64,000 bases of DNA from Vanilla planifolia (taxonomy: Eukaryota; Streptophyta; Magnoliopsida; Asparagales; Orchidaceae): NCBI GenBank assembly GCA_023846275.1, contig CM043868.1:6653653-6717652 (forward strand). The letters are read 5' to 3'. The translations under genes and the position numbers were made by a program. The notes beneath the pieces are model-generated. The model was not told where the DNA came from. It was given only the letters and a program-made list of their open reading frames with translations, and made no database searches. Positions 26,900 to 38,887 of the stretch are shown here, in pieces (the first letter of the stretch is position 1; every line of letters begins with the position of its first letter).

Positions 26900-28032
26900 T
26901 CTTAAGGATCTATTTATGAAAGTGATAGTCAAGAAAATTAATCCTCTTAATTTCAGATTCAATCATATTCATAAATTAAGAATATTTTTTTTAATTTTGT
27001 AGGATAATATGACCAATTACTTCATTCAAATTAAAAATATATTCAAACTATTAAGGATTCAATGACTGTTACTCATTTCCATAAACTTTTTTGATGATCT
27101 GATCATGATATTGGAGTACAACTAGAGCAAAGCTAATCCTACCAACTTAATTGGATTGTTTGTCAAATTGAACATCATACTATTTAATGGTTATCAAATG
27201 TAACTTGGATTATCATATTATCTTTTGACAAATAATCTAATTTAGTTTATGTTTTAATATAGTTTTTATGAACATCAAATGTAGCATTGGCCACTTGCTA
27301 TATGGTCAAATAGTCATCTAATAGAGATCTAATTTTGTTAGCCTAATATGTATCATCAATCTAATCACCATCTTATTGGCCATTGAATGCTAATATAGTT
27401 ATCTGTTAACCATGTAATAAGAAACTTGATTGAATAGCCAATATTTTGTTAGCATTAGATTTTTCATATAAATGATCAGATACACATTGGATACAACATT
27501 GAATGGATGGTCAGATGTTCCAATGGCTATTTAATAAAGATCACATTTTAATCCTTGTTATCACTATCTCATTGAACTAAGATTAGGGAAATCTGATAAA
27601 CTTTTGATGAAAATGCTTCATTTTTCATATTTTCATAAAACTATGCATTGAATGTTCCAATGTAAATTCTGATAAACATTGGATTTCAATCAAGGAATCA
27701 AATCATTTAATGATCAAGATATAGACATTTGACTATTAGATAGGCTCATCGAATGGTTTAATATGTATGAAAACTCTAGTTTAGAAATTTATTTCAAAGG
27801 ATGTGAAATATTTTTAGACAATTTGCCTTGAGGTTATTTTTTCACTCTCTTTTGATCTCAATCAGTATAGTCCTACGACGACAAAGGTGTTAGTAAAGTG
27901 TTGTCCATGTTATCATATAAAAAGAGAATTTGACTATTCATCCAATTAAATTTAATGCAACTTGAATGCCCATACAATTTCATTCGAGTTAATATAATCA
28001 AACTATCAACACTTGCTCCATTGGTTTAACAA
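26900..28032 (-). repeat. 3' LTR of the SIRE-like copia fossil
   Basis: On the minus strand a TTAAAAATAGGAGAT tract (28051-28037) is followed at once by TGTTAAACC, the usual polypurine tract and LTR start of SIRE-like copia. The interior has many short words around ATTGG, CATTGAATG and GATCAGAT, as in AT-rich LTRs of this group. The far edge is uncertain. No second copy was found in the window. Confidence 0.5.
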
Positions 28033-28199
28033 TCTCCTATTTTTAATGATAGTAAAACTATAATAGTATTTGAAATGAAAAAAAATTGTATATGATCACC
28101 CTAATTATGTGAATGCAATGCAAAATTATAAATCGTGTACATGTTTCAGCACAAATTTTATTCCATTCTTTTCATCTTTCACTTTTTTGATATACATAA

Positions 28200-29510
28200 A
28201 AAGATAACAAGCCTAATTGTTGTTGTCTTTAATGCTTGTTTGAAGATCTTTGAGCATCATGTCTTTGATATCTTCAAATTTTGTGTAAATGTAGGATTTG
28301 ATGTTTGTTCCAAATTCATTAAATGTTTTGCCATTGTAATTGTCAATGCTAGAGGCACATAATAAGTAAGAATCAATCAATATTAATAAGTTTCTAGAGG
28401 TTATGTGTGATATCCTCTCTAAGTCCAAAAGTTGATGGTTCAACTTTGTTGAAAAGGAAAATAGGTACAAGAATAGATGATGGAATTTTTGTGGTGGTAG
28501 CTATTGAGACAATGATTAAGCCTCTAGAGTTTATAACACAATTGGTGCACTAATAAGTTATTGCTATTCTTTTGTTGGGCCTCTAAGTTTTTAGAAATTT
28601 GAAGTACCAAATGAAATCATTACATGGTCAAGGTTCTCTAATATTAGTACATATATAAATTTGAGATTTAAATGCACATGAAAAGAGAATATCACAACTC
28701 CTTACAAAGTTTTGATTTTTAATATAGATTAGTTTAGGCACACTCAAGCTAATGCATTGGCCAACATTGATTAAATGTTTAGCTGAAACATAAAGTGTGA
28801 CCATGGTTAGTGGTGTATTTATGTGGTTCTTATCTTTAGAAGTTGGAACAAAAATCTCGTGAGGAATGTATTGATCCACATAGCATCCTTATTGATGTGC
28901 CTCACATCTTTCACTTGGAAGCAATGTGTGAAGGACCCAATAGTATAGTTAAATATGGCCTGTCATAGTTAACATCATTAAAAATTGATAAAAGAGCTTG
29001 TAGATTACAAAAAACTCATAAATGTTTCTCAAAGTCATTTAATATTATCATACAATGCTCACATTAAAAAAGATTTTATTGGAGTGTAAGGAGAAAAGAT
29101 TCTAAGTCAACACAAAAATCAAAAAACAAATTCGTTATAGACATTATATGAAAAAAATGCTAATGATTAAACAAACAAGTTATTAAATTCATGTAAACAT
29201 TGTAAGGATGTGGTTTGGTGGAAACTAAAAACATTGGATATTGGACTTTTTTCATTCTTAAAAAATGCATAAGCTCATTTTTCTTTATATTTGGAAAATG
29301 ATATTGATTAAGAGAAGATCCCAAGTTTGAGTTAGAAGACTCGTCATCAAATGGATATGGATTAGGTTACATAACCATTGGGCCTTTTCATTTATCCCTA
29401 TTAAGTGGAAAAGGTGATGAAGGTGAAGATAATGGTTGCACACCTTTTGATTGCCTTTGATTTGCTAAATTTTTACTTTGTGGAGGCATTCTTAGATTTT
29501 CAAAAATAAA
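28200..29510 (-). mobile_element. Extra coding-like region after RNase H (third-ORF, env-like position)
   Basis: On the minus strand a Ser/Pro/Lys-rich start near 29490 resembles the N-terminus of the extra ORF that SIRE/Maximus elements carry downstream of pol. Two open stretches follow (28879-28628 and 28470-28213). The second, with ITSRNLLIL and KFEDIKDMM segments, looks helical. Position and style fit the third ORF of this lineage, but no diagnostic motif was seen. It is a broken fossil. Confidence 0.4.
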
Positions 29511-31720
29511 TTTTAAGTGGAAGGGAAAATTTTAAAAAAAACTTATGTTGAAGCAATTGAAATATACTTAAATTCAATAAAAGAGGAATCCAAAAAAATA
29601 AACCCAAAGTTCTTAGTTTGGAAATAGATTGGGTAAATGAAAGATGATCATGATTGCCTTCACATAACCTAGTGTATGAATGGAGCATTTTTTTTTTGAG
29701 TCTACAAGTTTATAATGACTCAAAGGGCATAATGGATGGTCTACTAGCTTAATCGTATCACTTCTTCTATACGCACTAGATTAAGCGTAGCAAATCAATT
29801 AATCCTAAATAGTTTGGGTTAGATGATCAAATGACTTCAACTTTTTTGGATGTTGAACTTGTTTGATGATTTGACCAAAAAATAATTACATTTTAATAAG
29901 TTGCAATGCATACATTCCTCCTAATTTTTATAATGTTTTAGAGGCTAAAATTTTGATTTAAACATCATCTAATATAATCCTTTAACAACACAAATTCAAT
30001 CATTATGTTATTCAAATTTATTTGGTCACACATGAAATTTTCTAAAATATGAATGTGTTCTACACAATAGTGCTGAGTTTGATTTTTTGCTAAGAAAATT
30101 ACATTTGGTGTGTTGTGTCAAATTGATATTTCTTCGTATTAACTTTCTAACCAACAAGAAAATCTTGTTGCACAAAAATTGAGCAATGCAATAATTAGAT
30201 ATGACAAACTCAACTTCTTTTGTTAATAAGGCTACCAAATTTTTTGTCTTACTTGACTATGATATAAGAAAAATTTTAAGAAGTTTACATGCTCTAGAGG
30301 TTCATTCTTTTCCTATTCATTCTAATCCCTACAAAATCTACATTACAAAATACTACTATATTAAATTCATGATCATTAGTTGGATATGGTAAGCTTAATG
30401 CTTGTCCACATACAAGATATCTAAAAATGTGTTATATAGCTAGTAAATGTGATTTCCTTAGAGCTTTTGCACGCAAAGATAAACTAAGCATAATGTATTG
30501 TCAACTTGCAATCAAATATTGTACTAAGCCTATCACTGCTCTATATAGTTTTGTGTCAATTAATTGTAGCTACTCAACTTTATCAAATTTGATATTAATT
30601 TCTACTAGTGTATTTTTCTCTTTTAAATTATCCTTATAAAACCTTTTAAATAGATGTTTAGTGTATTTAGTTGGTGATATAAAAGTTTCATCCTCATATG
30701 TTTTACTTGTGGTCCTAAAAGAATGTTAGTTCTCTCATTGTGCCAATTTCAATTTCAGTTTTTTTTATCTTAACATAGCTTTGAATTTGTTTAATGGATC
30801 CAAAAGTTATACCATCAACATAAATTTTTCATATTAAACATATATTATAGAATTCTTTCTAAGTGGGGTCGTTTGGGCATACCTCTAGTGAAACAATTTG
30901 AGATTAAGAAAGAACCTAACTCAAAATAACAACTTCTATGATTATAATTTAAACCATAAAACACCTATTTTAGTGTGTAAAAATGAATTCGTTTATTATT
31001 GAGATCAAATATTTTGGGCTATTAATTTGAAACCTTTGTAAGAAAAAAGATAAGAGCATTGTAGTTTCCTTTAGTCTAACTATGTGTATGAATGTTAACT
31101 CAAAAATGATACTTTCTTCTTCATTACTCATCATTGCACCTAATCTAACCTTCTTCATAACTATAGTAATGATTTCATCTAGTTTTAAGAATCTATTTTT
31201 ACTTTCCTAAAGTACATGGAGTCAATTTTCATATTGCATTCCTTTCAAACTAGTTTTGTTCTTAATTCATTGCAATAATCTAAGCATCATCCACAAAAGT
31301 TGCACCTATAGATTTTGGATCAAAGACAGATGTAAAGAAGTGTGATTTATATTTTTTGACACCTTTAAATCTACTAATAGGTCCCTTAAAATACATTCTT
31401 TAGAATGATCATGGTTGCACTTCTATTTGTTAGAATGATCATGTTGTGTTTTCATTCCTTAAGAAGTTTGATGACTCTTGTTTCATTTAGGTGTTGCTTA
31501 CTTTCATTAACTACAATTGTATCTTTTTTGTTGTCTTCATCATAAAGAGTTTCTATTTGTTTTTCAAGTGGTGATTCATTAACCATCAATGAATCAATTC
31601 CATAAGCACTAGCACTCTTTTTTTGAAAACCTTTTTAGTTTTGCTCGATTTTTATTATCCTAGTAATATCCCTTCATCTAAGTAGAATAAAAGTTTAAGA
31701 ATTCTATTTTACCATTGTTT

Positions 31721-32459
31721 AAAATATAACACTTTCATATAAACATATACAAGTGAGTAATTTTTGGTTGGATCAAAAATTAGATCTACATCCACCCTTG
31801 ACCACATACTAAATACATTTCAAAACTAGAGTAGGTCAAAACCCCTATACTGAGCCAAAAGGCCTTATATGCATTAGCTTAGACAATTTTAGAATCATTT
31901 GGTACAATGATCGTACAACACCAACTAAGAAAAGTTTATAATACTTTGCCAAAGGACCCAACAAATAATAGAGCCAAAATATGTTATAGTCAACCAAAAA
32001 GCCCTACAACCTACCAAAAGACCAATACAAAAGGACAAGTATAATGTCTTAACAAAATGGTAAAAGAAATAAAATATAAGGTCTTATAGCCAAGAACAAT
32101 TAAGTAAGAGGCACACTAACAATAAAATAAAATAATGTAGAATTTCAACTTAGCTCAATGATAAAAGAATGCTTGTTAAGATGAGATAATATATGCAACC
32201 ATTACCTTGCTCTCCTCTTCTCTTATAATGAAGATACACAAGTGATTCTCACAATAATGGATTCAAATTATCCATAACCTCTAACCTTATGTTTCGATCC
32301 TTTTATATAGAAATTTTCAAACTATCCAATGCCTCTAACCATCCCTCTAATGGCTATATTAATTTCTATAAAACCAATCAAACTAGTCATTACTTACTAT
32401 TATGAACCATCTGTACTGTCTAATCCATGGGAATATACAAGTATGATATAATATAAACG
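31721..32459. other. Unassigned, with a short degenerate ACCAAAAGGCC-like repeat
   Basis: Between about 31850 and 32040, words such as GCCAAAAGGCC, GCCAAAGGACC, ACCAAAAAGCC and ACCAAAAGACC recur at irregular spacing. 32150-32450 has no coding motif. The stretch separates a minus-strand copia fossil from the first LTR of the plus-strand tandem. Confidence 0.45.
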
Positions 32460-34580
32460 TATTATACCCTTAAATTTGATGATCATTAAACTAAGTTCTT
32501 CATTTTTTATGCTTGAAGTACTATGTATATGTAGAGTTAGCTAATGAAAGTAGTGGATGTTGATATTGAGCAATGTTCATTCACTTAGAGTTGAATGAAG
32601 CTTGAAGACCTTTGTAATGGATGGCTCAACCTATAAAACATGGAACCATGAAGAAAAGCTCTTGGTAGTATAGCTAAACTACATGATTCTAATCACTTTC
32701 TATAACTACTTGGGTTAGAATGTTAAACCTTTGTCCTTTTTAATGTGGCACTGAAGACTTGGTCAACTCATGCATGCATTCCTTGATAAATCATTATCCT
32801 CAAGCTAAGAGTTGCATCAAAATTTCAATAATGTTCATATCAACCTCTCTAAAAAAGATAAGAATATTCAAGTAAATGAAATCAAATTTAAAAAAAGCTA
32901 TAAGTTTCATTATCTAATGATAGTACATTATGAATTATTAAGATTGTAGTTGTACCATCTATTTTTGGGCTTAAAGTATCAATGTACTAAAAGCGATCAT
33001 TGTTTCACATAGGTATGATGATTCTATTGTATAACTACAACTACTAGTTAAACTAAAAATGAAGAATGCAAACTCAATTATACACTATGTTTAGTTGTCT
33101 ATGGGTTTTGTTCGTATTCTAAGAGTTTATTAATCAATACAATCATTTGAGTAAAAAGCTTACTTCACATAAATATGACATTTTTTCCTCACATAATCTA
33201 AGACATAGTAACTAAGCATGTACAATGTGTCTAATATACCTAAACAACCTTGTGTTTATCATAGAATATGCAACCAAAGCTTGGTCTTACAGTCAATTGA
33301 CTATATACAAAGTCCAAGCTCAGTTTTATCATATGTATAATCACTATGTAATTTAATATGAAGTAGTGTACACTAATAATATGATCCATTCCACCACATT
33401 GATATTAAATGATCATTACTTGATATGTTTCTATGCCATTACTCTCAAATAAAAATTAATGTATTGTATGATCTATATACACAAAATTATTGAGACTACA
33501 CTCTTAGTGCAAATTATTTATCATACAATGGAAATTCAAATGTCACACTTGCATGATACATTTGAATAATAGAAATGAAAAGCGCACACTTATACAATCC
33601 ATGTGATATGATGTGCTAAGAACATGAATAATGTATTAAGAACTTTCATCATATAGTATGAAGGCAATAGTTGTATAATGTATTAAGAACTTTCATCCTA
33701 TAATATGAATGTAATAGTTTAAATACACTAGCTATATCATCGCTTCGTCATGGTAGTCTTAGATGCATGCCTATTTCCTTGATACAAATCTTATGACATA
33801 TTTGTGCAATCGATAAATCAATGGCATAATGGCTTTTTTAATCATTTTGGAAATCACATTCTAGCCATTGGACATTCTAATTTCAACCTTAAATAATTCC
33901 AAGGTATAAATATGAATGCTTTTTGAAAAGCATATGATTTGAACAAGATTTCTAAATTGAATAACGAAGAGAAGAAGGCTTAATGTGTTCATGTACCTTA
34001 GTTGAAGATAATGTGTAGTATTTGCTACATATTTTTGCTTAGCATGTATTCTTTCTTGTTTTGATACATGTTAATAACATCTTTCATTTACTTAAAAATG
34101 TGCCACTCTTGTTTTAAAGGTTTAAAGGTATAGATTTATTGCTAGTTTTATTCTTCAAATTGTTGCAAATATATTGAATTAGCTATTGACACTATTTTGA
34201 GTAGATATCTTTAGTGTCCCTAATAAGCACCATTTTTATTGGTGAACCCCTACTAGTAAGGGCAAAATGAAGTTTTCGTTTTGTAACTTTCTCTATTTTT
34301 TATGACAAAAGGAGTGAATTTAGTGGAAGCCTTGGCAAGTATATGGGGGTCGATGTAAGCATTAGTTTAGGATGAACAATCTAAAAATCTAGTTTACATT
34401 CCTATACTTACTTGTGCTTACTCGTGTTGAATTGGTTTCCATTTCTATTCAATAATAAAAGTCATTCAACCTTCCCATAAGAAAATTTTTGAAGTACAAA
34501 AGCTCTTAAATGTTATCTTAATCTTATAACTCACCCCTCACTAGTGGGTTCCTCACTTCTTTATTCTCTACATGTAATAC
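32460..34580 (+). repeat. LTR 1 of the tandem element
   Basis: It starts with a TATTATACCCTT stretch and a TTTGATGATCAT block, the start typical of SIRE-like LTRs (TGTT...TTGATGATGA). It aligns along its whole length with 38888-41064, for example GAAAGTAGTGG, GAAGAAAAGCTC, AACATGATTCTAAT and GTGGCACT blocks in the first 350 bp. It ends with the AACTCACCCCTC-type U5 end known from this group. Confidence 0.8.
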
Positions 34581-34585
34581 AAAAG

Positions 34586-34600
34586 TGGGATTGTATAAAG
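34586..34600 (+). promoter_or_regulatory. Primer-binding site remnant after LTR 1
   Basis: TGGGATTGTATAAAG directly follows the LTR end where TGGTATCAGAGC is expected. The equivalent site after LTR 2 is TGGCTTCAAGG at 41069. Both are decayed, but their position relative to the LTR end and gag start fits initiator tRNA-Met priming. Confidence 0.45.
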
Positions 34601-34619
34601 GGAACCTATTTCGAGAAGA

Positions 34620-35520
34620 AGATCCTAATCTACCCTCATTAGTGTGTAGTGAATTGTTTTTAATATTGTTAAAATCATGAAATGTCCACTTTTGTTTGAA
34701 GAAAAAACTTTTCCTTGTGGAAAAATGTATTTAAATATTTTATTAAAAACTTGATGTTGATTTATGTAATTTTTTAAACTTCCTTTTAGTATCTCTAATG
34801 ATTCGAAAGAAAAATCTAGGATGATTAGATAATTGAATGCCAAAGCAATGAACAATTTATATTATGGCACATCTCAAGATGTTGGCATATAGATATGCCA
34901 TCCACGTGCATGCTTTGAAGTAATACCAAAGCTGCAAAGGCTTTATAATGATAAGAAATTCCAAGAAAGAAAATAAAAAGCAAAACGGGTAGAGTAGGAA
35001 GAAGAAAAAGTTGTCTCAATGTATTTCAGATATGAATCATCATAGTGAACTTATACCAGGTACTTTCTTCTCATATGATGTCTCTTTCTCTAATTCATGT
35101 GATGAGTTGTTTGATTTATTTGAATAATTATCATGTAAGAACAAAAATTTAAATAGAATTTATGCTTATTTAGAAACGAAATGTTCACAAGAAAAGCATA
35201 TTCATGCTTTGCAAAATCAATGCAATGACTTCAAAGAAATGATTCAATCACTTCAAGAAGAACGTTGCCCTTTTCTGCTTTGATAAATTCACAAAATAAG
35301 TTTCATGATTGTGAAAAGTTTACAACTATGAGTACTCATCTATTGATGCTTTATAGTATGAGAATGTTGAATTAAGAAAAGAAAATTTTGAGAATAAAGA
35401 AAAATTGTTTACCTTAATAAAAAGAGCAATTGATGTCATGAAAGCAATATTTGTAGTACTTCTTCATATTTGTCATCTCATGTCCAATCTCATCCACATG
35501 TGCCACATCTTGCATTTATA
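34620..35520 (+). mobile_element. gag remnant of internal region 1
   Basis: The first part (34640-34780) resembles the copia gag N-terminus that names the element's own LFxGKNFxxWK block. The later part (35050-35430) reads as an acidic and coiled gag C-terminus with YDVSFSNSCDELFDLFE and QNQCNDF segments. The first part is repeated after LTR 2 (41120-41570). The two differ downstream. It is a broken fossil. Confidence 0.6.
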
Positions 35521-36779
35521 CACAATATTTGAAATGAGATAATGCCAATTTGCTTGCACTTACTCTTTCAATTAGCACTAATAAATTGGTATGCAATTAT
35601 TGTTTTAATTATGATAATATTGCTATTGATTATTCATTTAAGAGATCCATAAGCATAAAGGAAATCAATGTGTTGATCGTTAAAGGAAGCTTTTTGAGTA
35701 CTAAATTTTAAAATAAACAATACAACTACATATGTAAACAAGATGGCTAGATTCTTAAAATTAAAGCATAGGTAGTTGTGCAGGTGCATCTCCATGAAGA
35801 GGACCAATGAGACATACCTTGCATTATGAGCTTTGCATACACTTCACTTAACAAAAATTGATATGGTCTCTACCTTAATAAAATTTGTTATAAGAAAACT
35901 TGTGTGAATAAAAAAATCATAAAAAGTATTTTTTTACGTAGCAATGGTCGTGAAGATCCATTAATTGAGAAAGTATTAACAAGGAAGCTGCACGTGAGAT
36001 TTTTAGATCAAGGCTCTTGTCATTCAAATAAGCTAAATAGCAATTTATTCATATAAAGGATTAAATATGAGATAAGCATTAAAGCCATATATTCTTAAGA
36101 GAATCTAAAAGAATGAGTGATTAAATTCAATGATTCTAAAAGTAGTTTTTCTTAGAATTATGACACTACCCTCATGAACTCAAGATGACTTTGAATATTT
36201 GGTTTGAAGTATTGCATAGCTCATGCTCATATGATTAGAATATTTTGTACACATAAAACATACTATCACATAATGTCTATATAAGAAAAACCTTAGTTGG
36301 TTTGGTATGATTACATCATAAGTCAAATACAATTGTCATCACTTAAGCAAATGCTAGGAAATACCACTAAGAATTGTATGATCATCTGATCATCCTAACA
36401 TTTGTACTTATTTTTGAAGTTATTGCATAAATCAACTTGTACAATTAGCTTAATCAAGCAAGTACAACTTCACCTTATAAAAATAGCACTGTTTGGAGGG
36501 AATTTGTCTAAAAAAATTAATTGAGTGCAAAATAGAAGATGAATTATTCTAATAGTTCTCTTTGATAATCCACCATATGGTCTACTCCAAGCATGATTTG
36601 ATTATCACGTGAACCTCATTTTGAGCACTCACTTCATCTCTCCCCAACTGTTTTAGAATTCATAATCTCGATCTTCACACAATCATGGCTTAGGTAACTT
36701 ATGATAAGCATAGTTATTTTTTATAATGTAGATTTAAGTGTTAATAAATGTTTGATATTATTATAATGTATTAAAATTT

Positions 36780-37720
36780 AACTTGACATTAAGAATAAGA
36801 GTTCGATAACTAAGAAATTTGTCCCTAAGAAAACCAAGGCATTAGTGAACTACGAAACTGAAGAATCCTTGTATTAAAATACAGTCGATCTAGAGGCTTA
36901 TGAGTAAGTAAAGGATTGTTGGGTAAACATTCAAAAGCCTTTAAAATTATAATTAGAGTTTAAGTCAAATTATATGATCCTATTTTATTTCTTTCAAATT
37001 TGATTCAAGGAAATACTATAAATTTGACACCCTTTCAATAATAAGATGATAAAGTACATCTATGAAAACTTTGAGATCATAAAGGACTACAATGTTGCTA
37101 AATCTTATATATGATAGAATGAGGTTGGGATCACTAAAGGTGATCTCAATGGTTTCTTTAAATTACTAGACAACAATTTTGCCAAATTTTGAAAGTGCCT
37201 CTATTGATTGGAAGAATGTGACAAAATTAATTCAAAACTCCTCAAAGAATACTCATATCCAATAGAGTTAAGTATTTGACAAAAAGATTCCATCTAGTTC
37301 AACATGTTTTAAGGACTATCAAAGATTGGTGATAAACAACACATCGCTCCTTGTTTGTCAATGCAACCATCTATTTCCTAAAGAAAGAATGTTTTTATTT
37401 GTCATAAATGATGTTTAAAATGATGAAGAATGTGTTAGTATCAAGAAAAAAAATACAAAAAGAAGATTAATCTTTCTTATGGTCATAATATTAATTACAA
37501 ATCCAAAACTAGACCCAAGTACATGGATTGCATTTCAAAGGGTACTTAATAATTCAGACATGAAACAAAAGAAATACTTTGTCCAATCCCATTTTGTGTA
37601 GGATGAGGAAGATCAAGCACATGAGGATCAACTAACTATTGATCTTTATCTGGAATCTTAAAAAACAAGTGATGATATCCCTCAACTAAAACCTCATTAA
37701 TCTTCCATATGTTTTGCTAC
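36780..37720 (+). mobile_element. Unidentified coding-like region of internal region 1
   Basis: Protein-like sequence persists here in pieces: KKFVPKKTKALVNYETEESLY, KYIYENFEIIKDYNVAK, and GDLNGFFKLLDNNFAK are examples. It is not gag, protease, integrase or RT. Its position just before the 3' untranslated tail recalls the third ORF of SIRE-like elements or the single ORF of large non-autonomous derivatives. I do not recognise the family. It is broken. Confidence 0.4.
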
Positions 37721-38318
37721 AACCTCTATGTCAAGAAATTCATATGATATTCTACTATCAAGGATGAACAATTGGAATCACACATTAATGCTTAATTTAG
37801 AAAGCAGTGGGAATGCTTCTCTATCCTATAGAGTGTAATCCATTATGATTGTGGCATCCTCTCTAGTTCAATTTTTGGACTTGATCAATAGGTTAGAAAA
37901 CTCCTCCAAGAAGGACTAAGATACATTGTTAAATATGTGTCATAATACTCTTTTTTACTATTTGCTTTGGTTATTGTTAGTTACAATAATTATTAAGTCT
38001 TGAGTAGCATTGCTTTTGTGTAATAACATGAATTTTAGTTATGGTTTGGGAGTTTGTTATGTCTCCTTGATATTTCTTAAGGTTAAATGGTAGATTCATA
38101 CTATTTTATTGATATTTGGACAAATTAATTGTGTTGAACTTATACCTTTGCTAAAATGTTTTTTACAACTATTTTTCTTGGCAAAATCTTAACATAGCTA
38201 TAGTGTTTCTTACCAATCAAGAATAATTATTATTTCATGTCTTCTTAGTTTTCTATAAATTGCTTTAATTTACTTAACTTTTATGAATTTCTTATCCTAA
38301 GTTCATTTGAATGATCAC

Positions 38319-38370
38319 AAAAAAGGGGAGAATGTGAAATGCTAGAATTCAGTAATCTAGGGGAAGATCA
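38319..38370 (+). promoter_or_regulatory. Multiple polypurine-like tracts before LTR 2
   Basis: AAAAAAGGGGAGAATG at 38319 and TCTAGGGGAAGATC near 38357 are both G-run purine tracts. Elements related to SIRE are known for several such tracts upstream of the 3' LTR. Here about 550 bp still separate the first one from LTR 2. Confidence 0.5.
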
Positions 38371-38887
38371 ATAATTTAGGGTACATTGGTTTAATTTATT
38401 GGAATTATGTGAAGCTCAGTTGAATGGATATTCACATAATAAAGGGTAAAACTTATTTCTATTATTCTAGCAAATTATTTCTTTGTTTACTTTTGTGCAA
38501 TTTTTTCTTCGTGATGGAATTTGAACATGATGAAGAAACCAACATGTGCAATTGTTGGTGCAATCAGTTCTACATTTTTCTTATGTTTGCACATTATCGT
38601 TACTACTATTTCTGATTGCTTCTTGTTGGTGTTATGTTGATAGGTTGGAATTGTGGCTGCAATTAAATGCAAAGATAAAATGGGAGTTGCATACATTCCC
38701 TTAGTTTTACTTGTACTTTTTTTACCATGATAGTTTTGTGTTCATAACATCGTTAGCCACCAAAACATCCTATAAAGTTTTCTTTTATTCACAACTTTAA
38801 TTCCAACTTTCTATTATCAATTGTTTTTAGGTCTTTATTGTAATATCTTTCATCTAGAATTAGTTTTGCATTCACCAATGTGGATAT

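Larger units (their letters stand above)
26900..31720 (-). mobile_element. SIRE-like Ty1/copia fossil: RT, RNase H, extra region, 3' LTR
   Basis: On the minus strand the copia linker and RT start lie at about 31700-31230 (KSIGATF and FERN segments). RT continues to about 30770, with a LISNCFTRG segment and a catalytic-loop relative (VDGITFGSI) near 30820. RNase H covers about 30750-29950 (TMRELTFF, LTKEVEF, INLTQHT segments). About 1.4 kb of further coding-like sequence follows, then a polypurine-like tract and the LTR. Integrase and gag are missing beyond 31720, where unrelated sequence starts. It is old, with many breaks. Confidence 0.85.
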
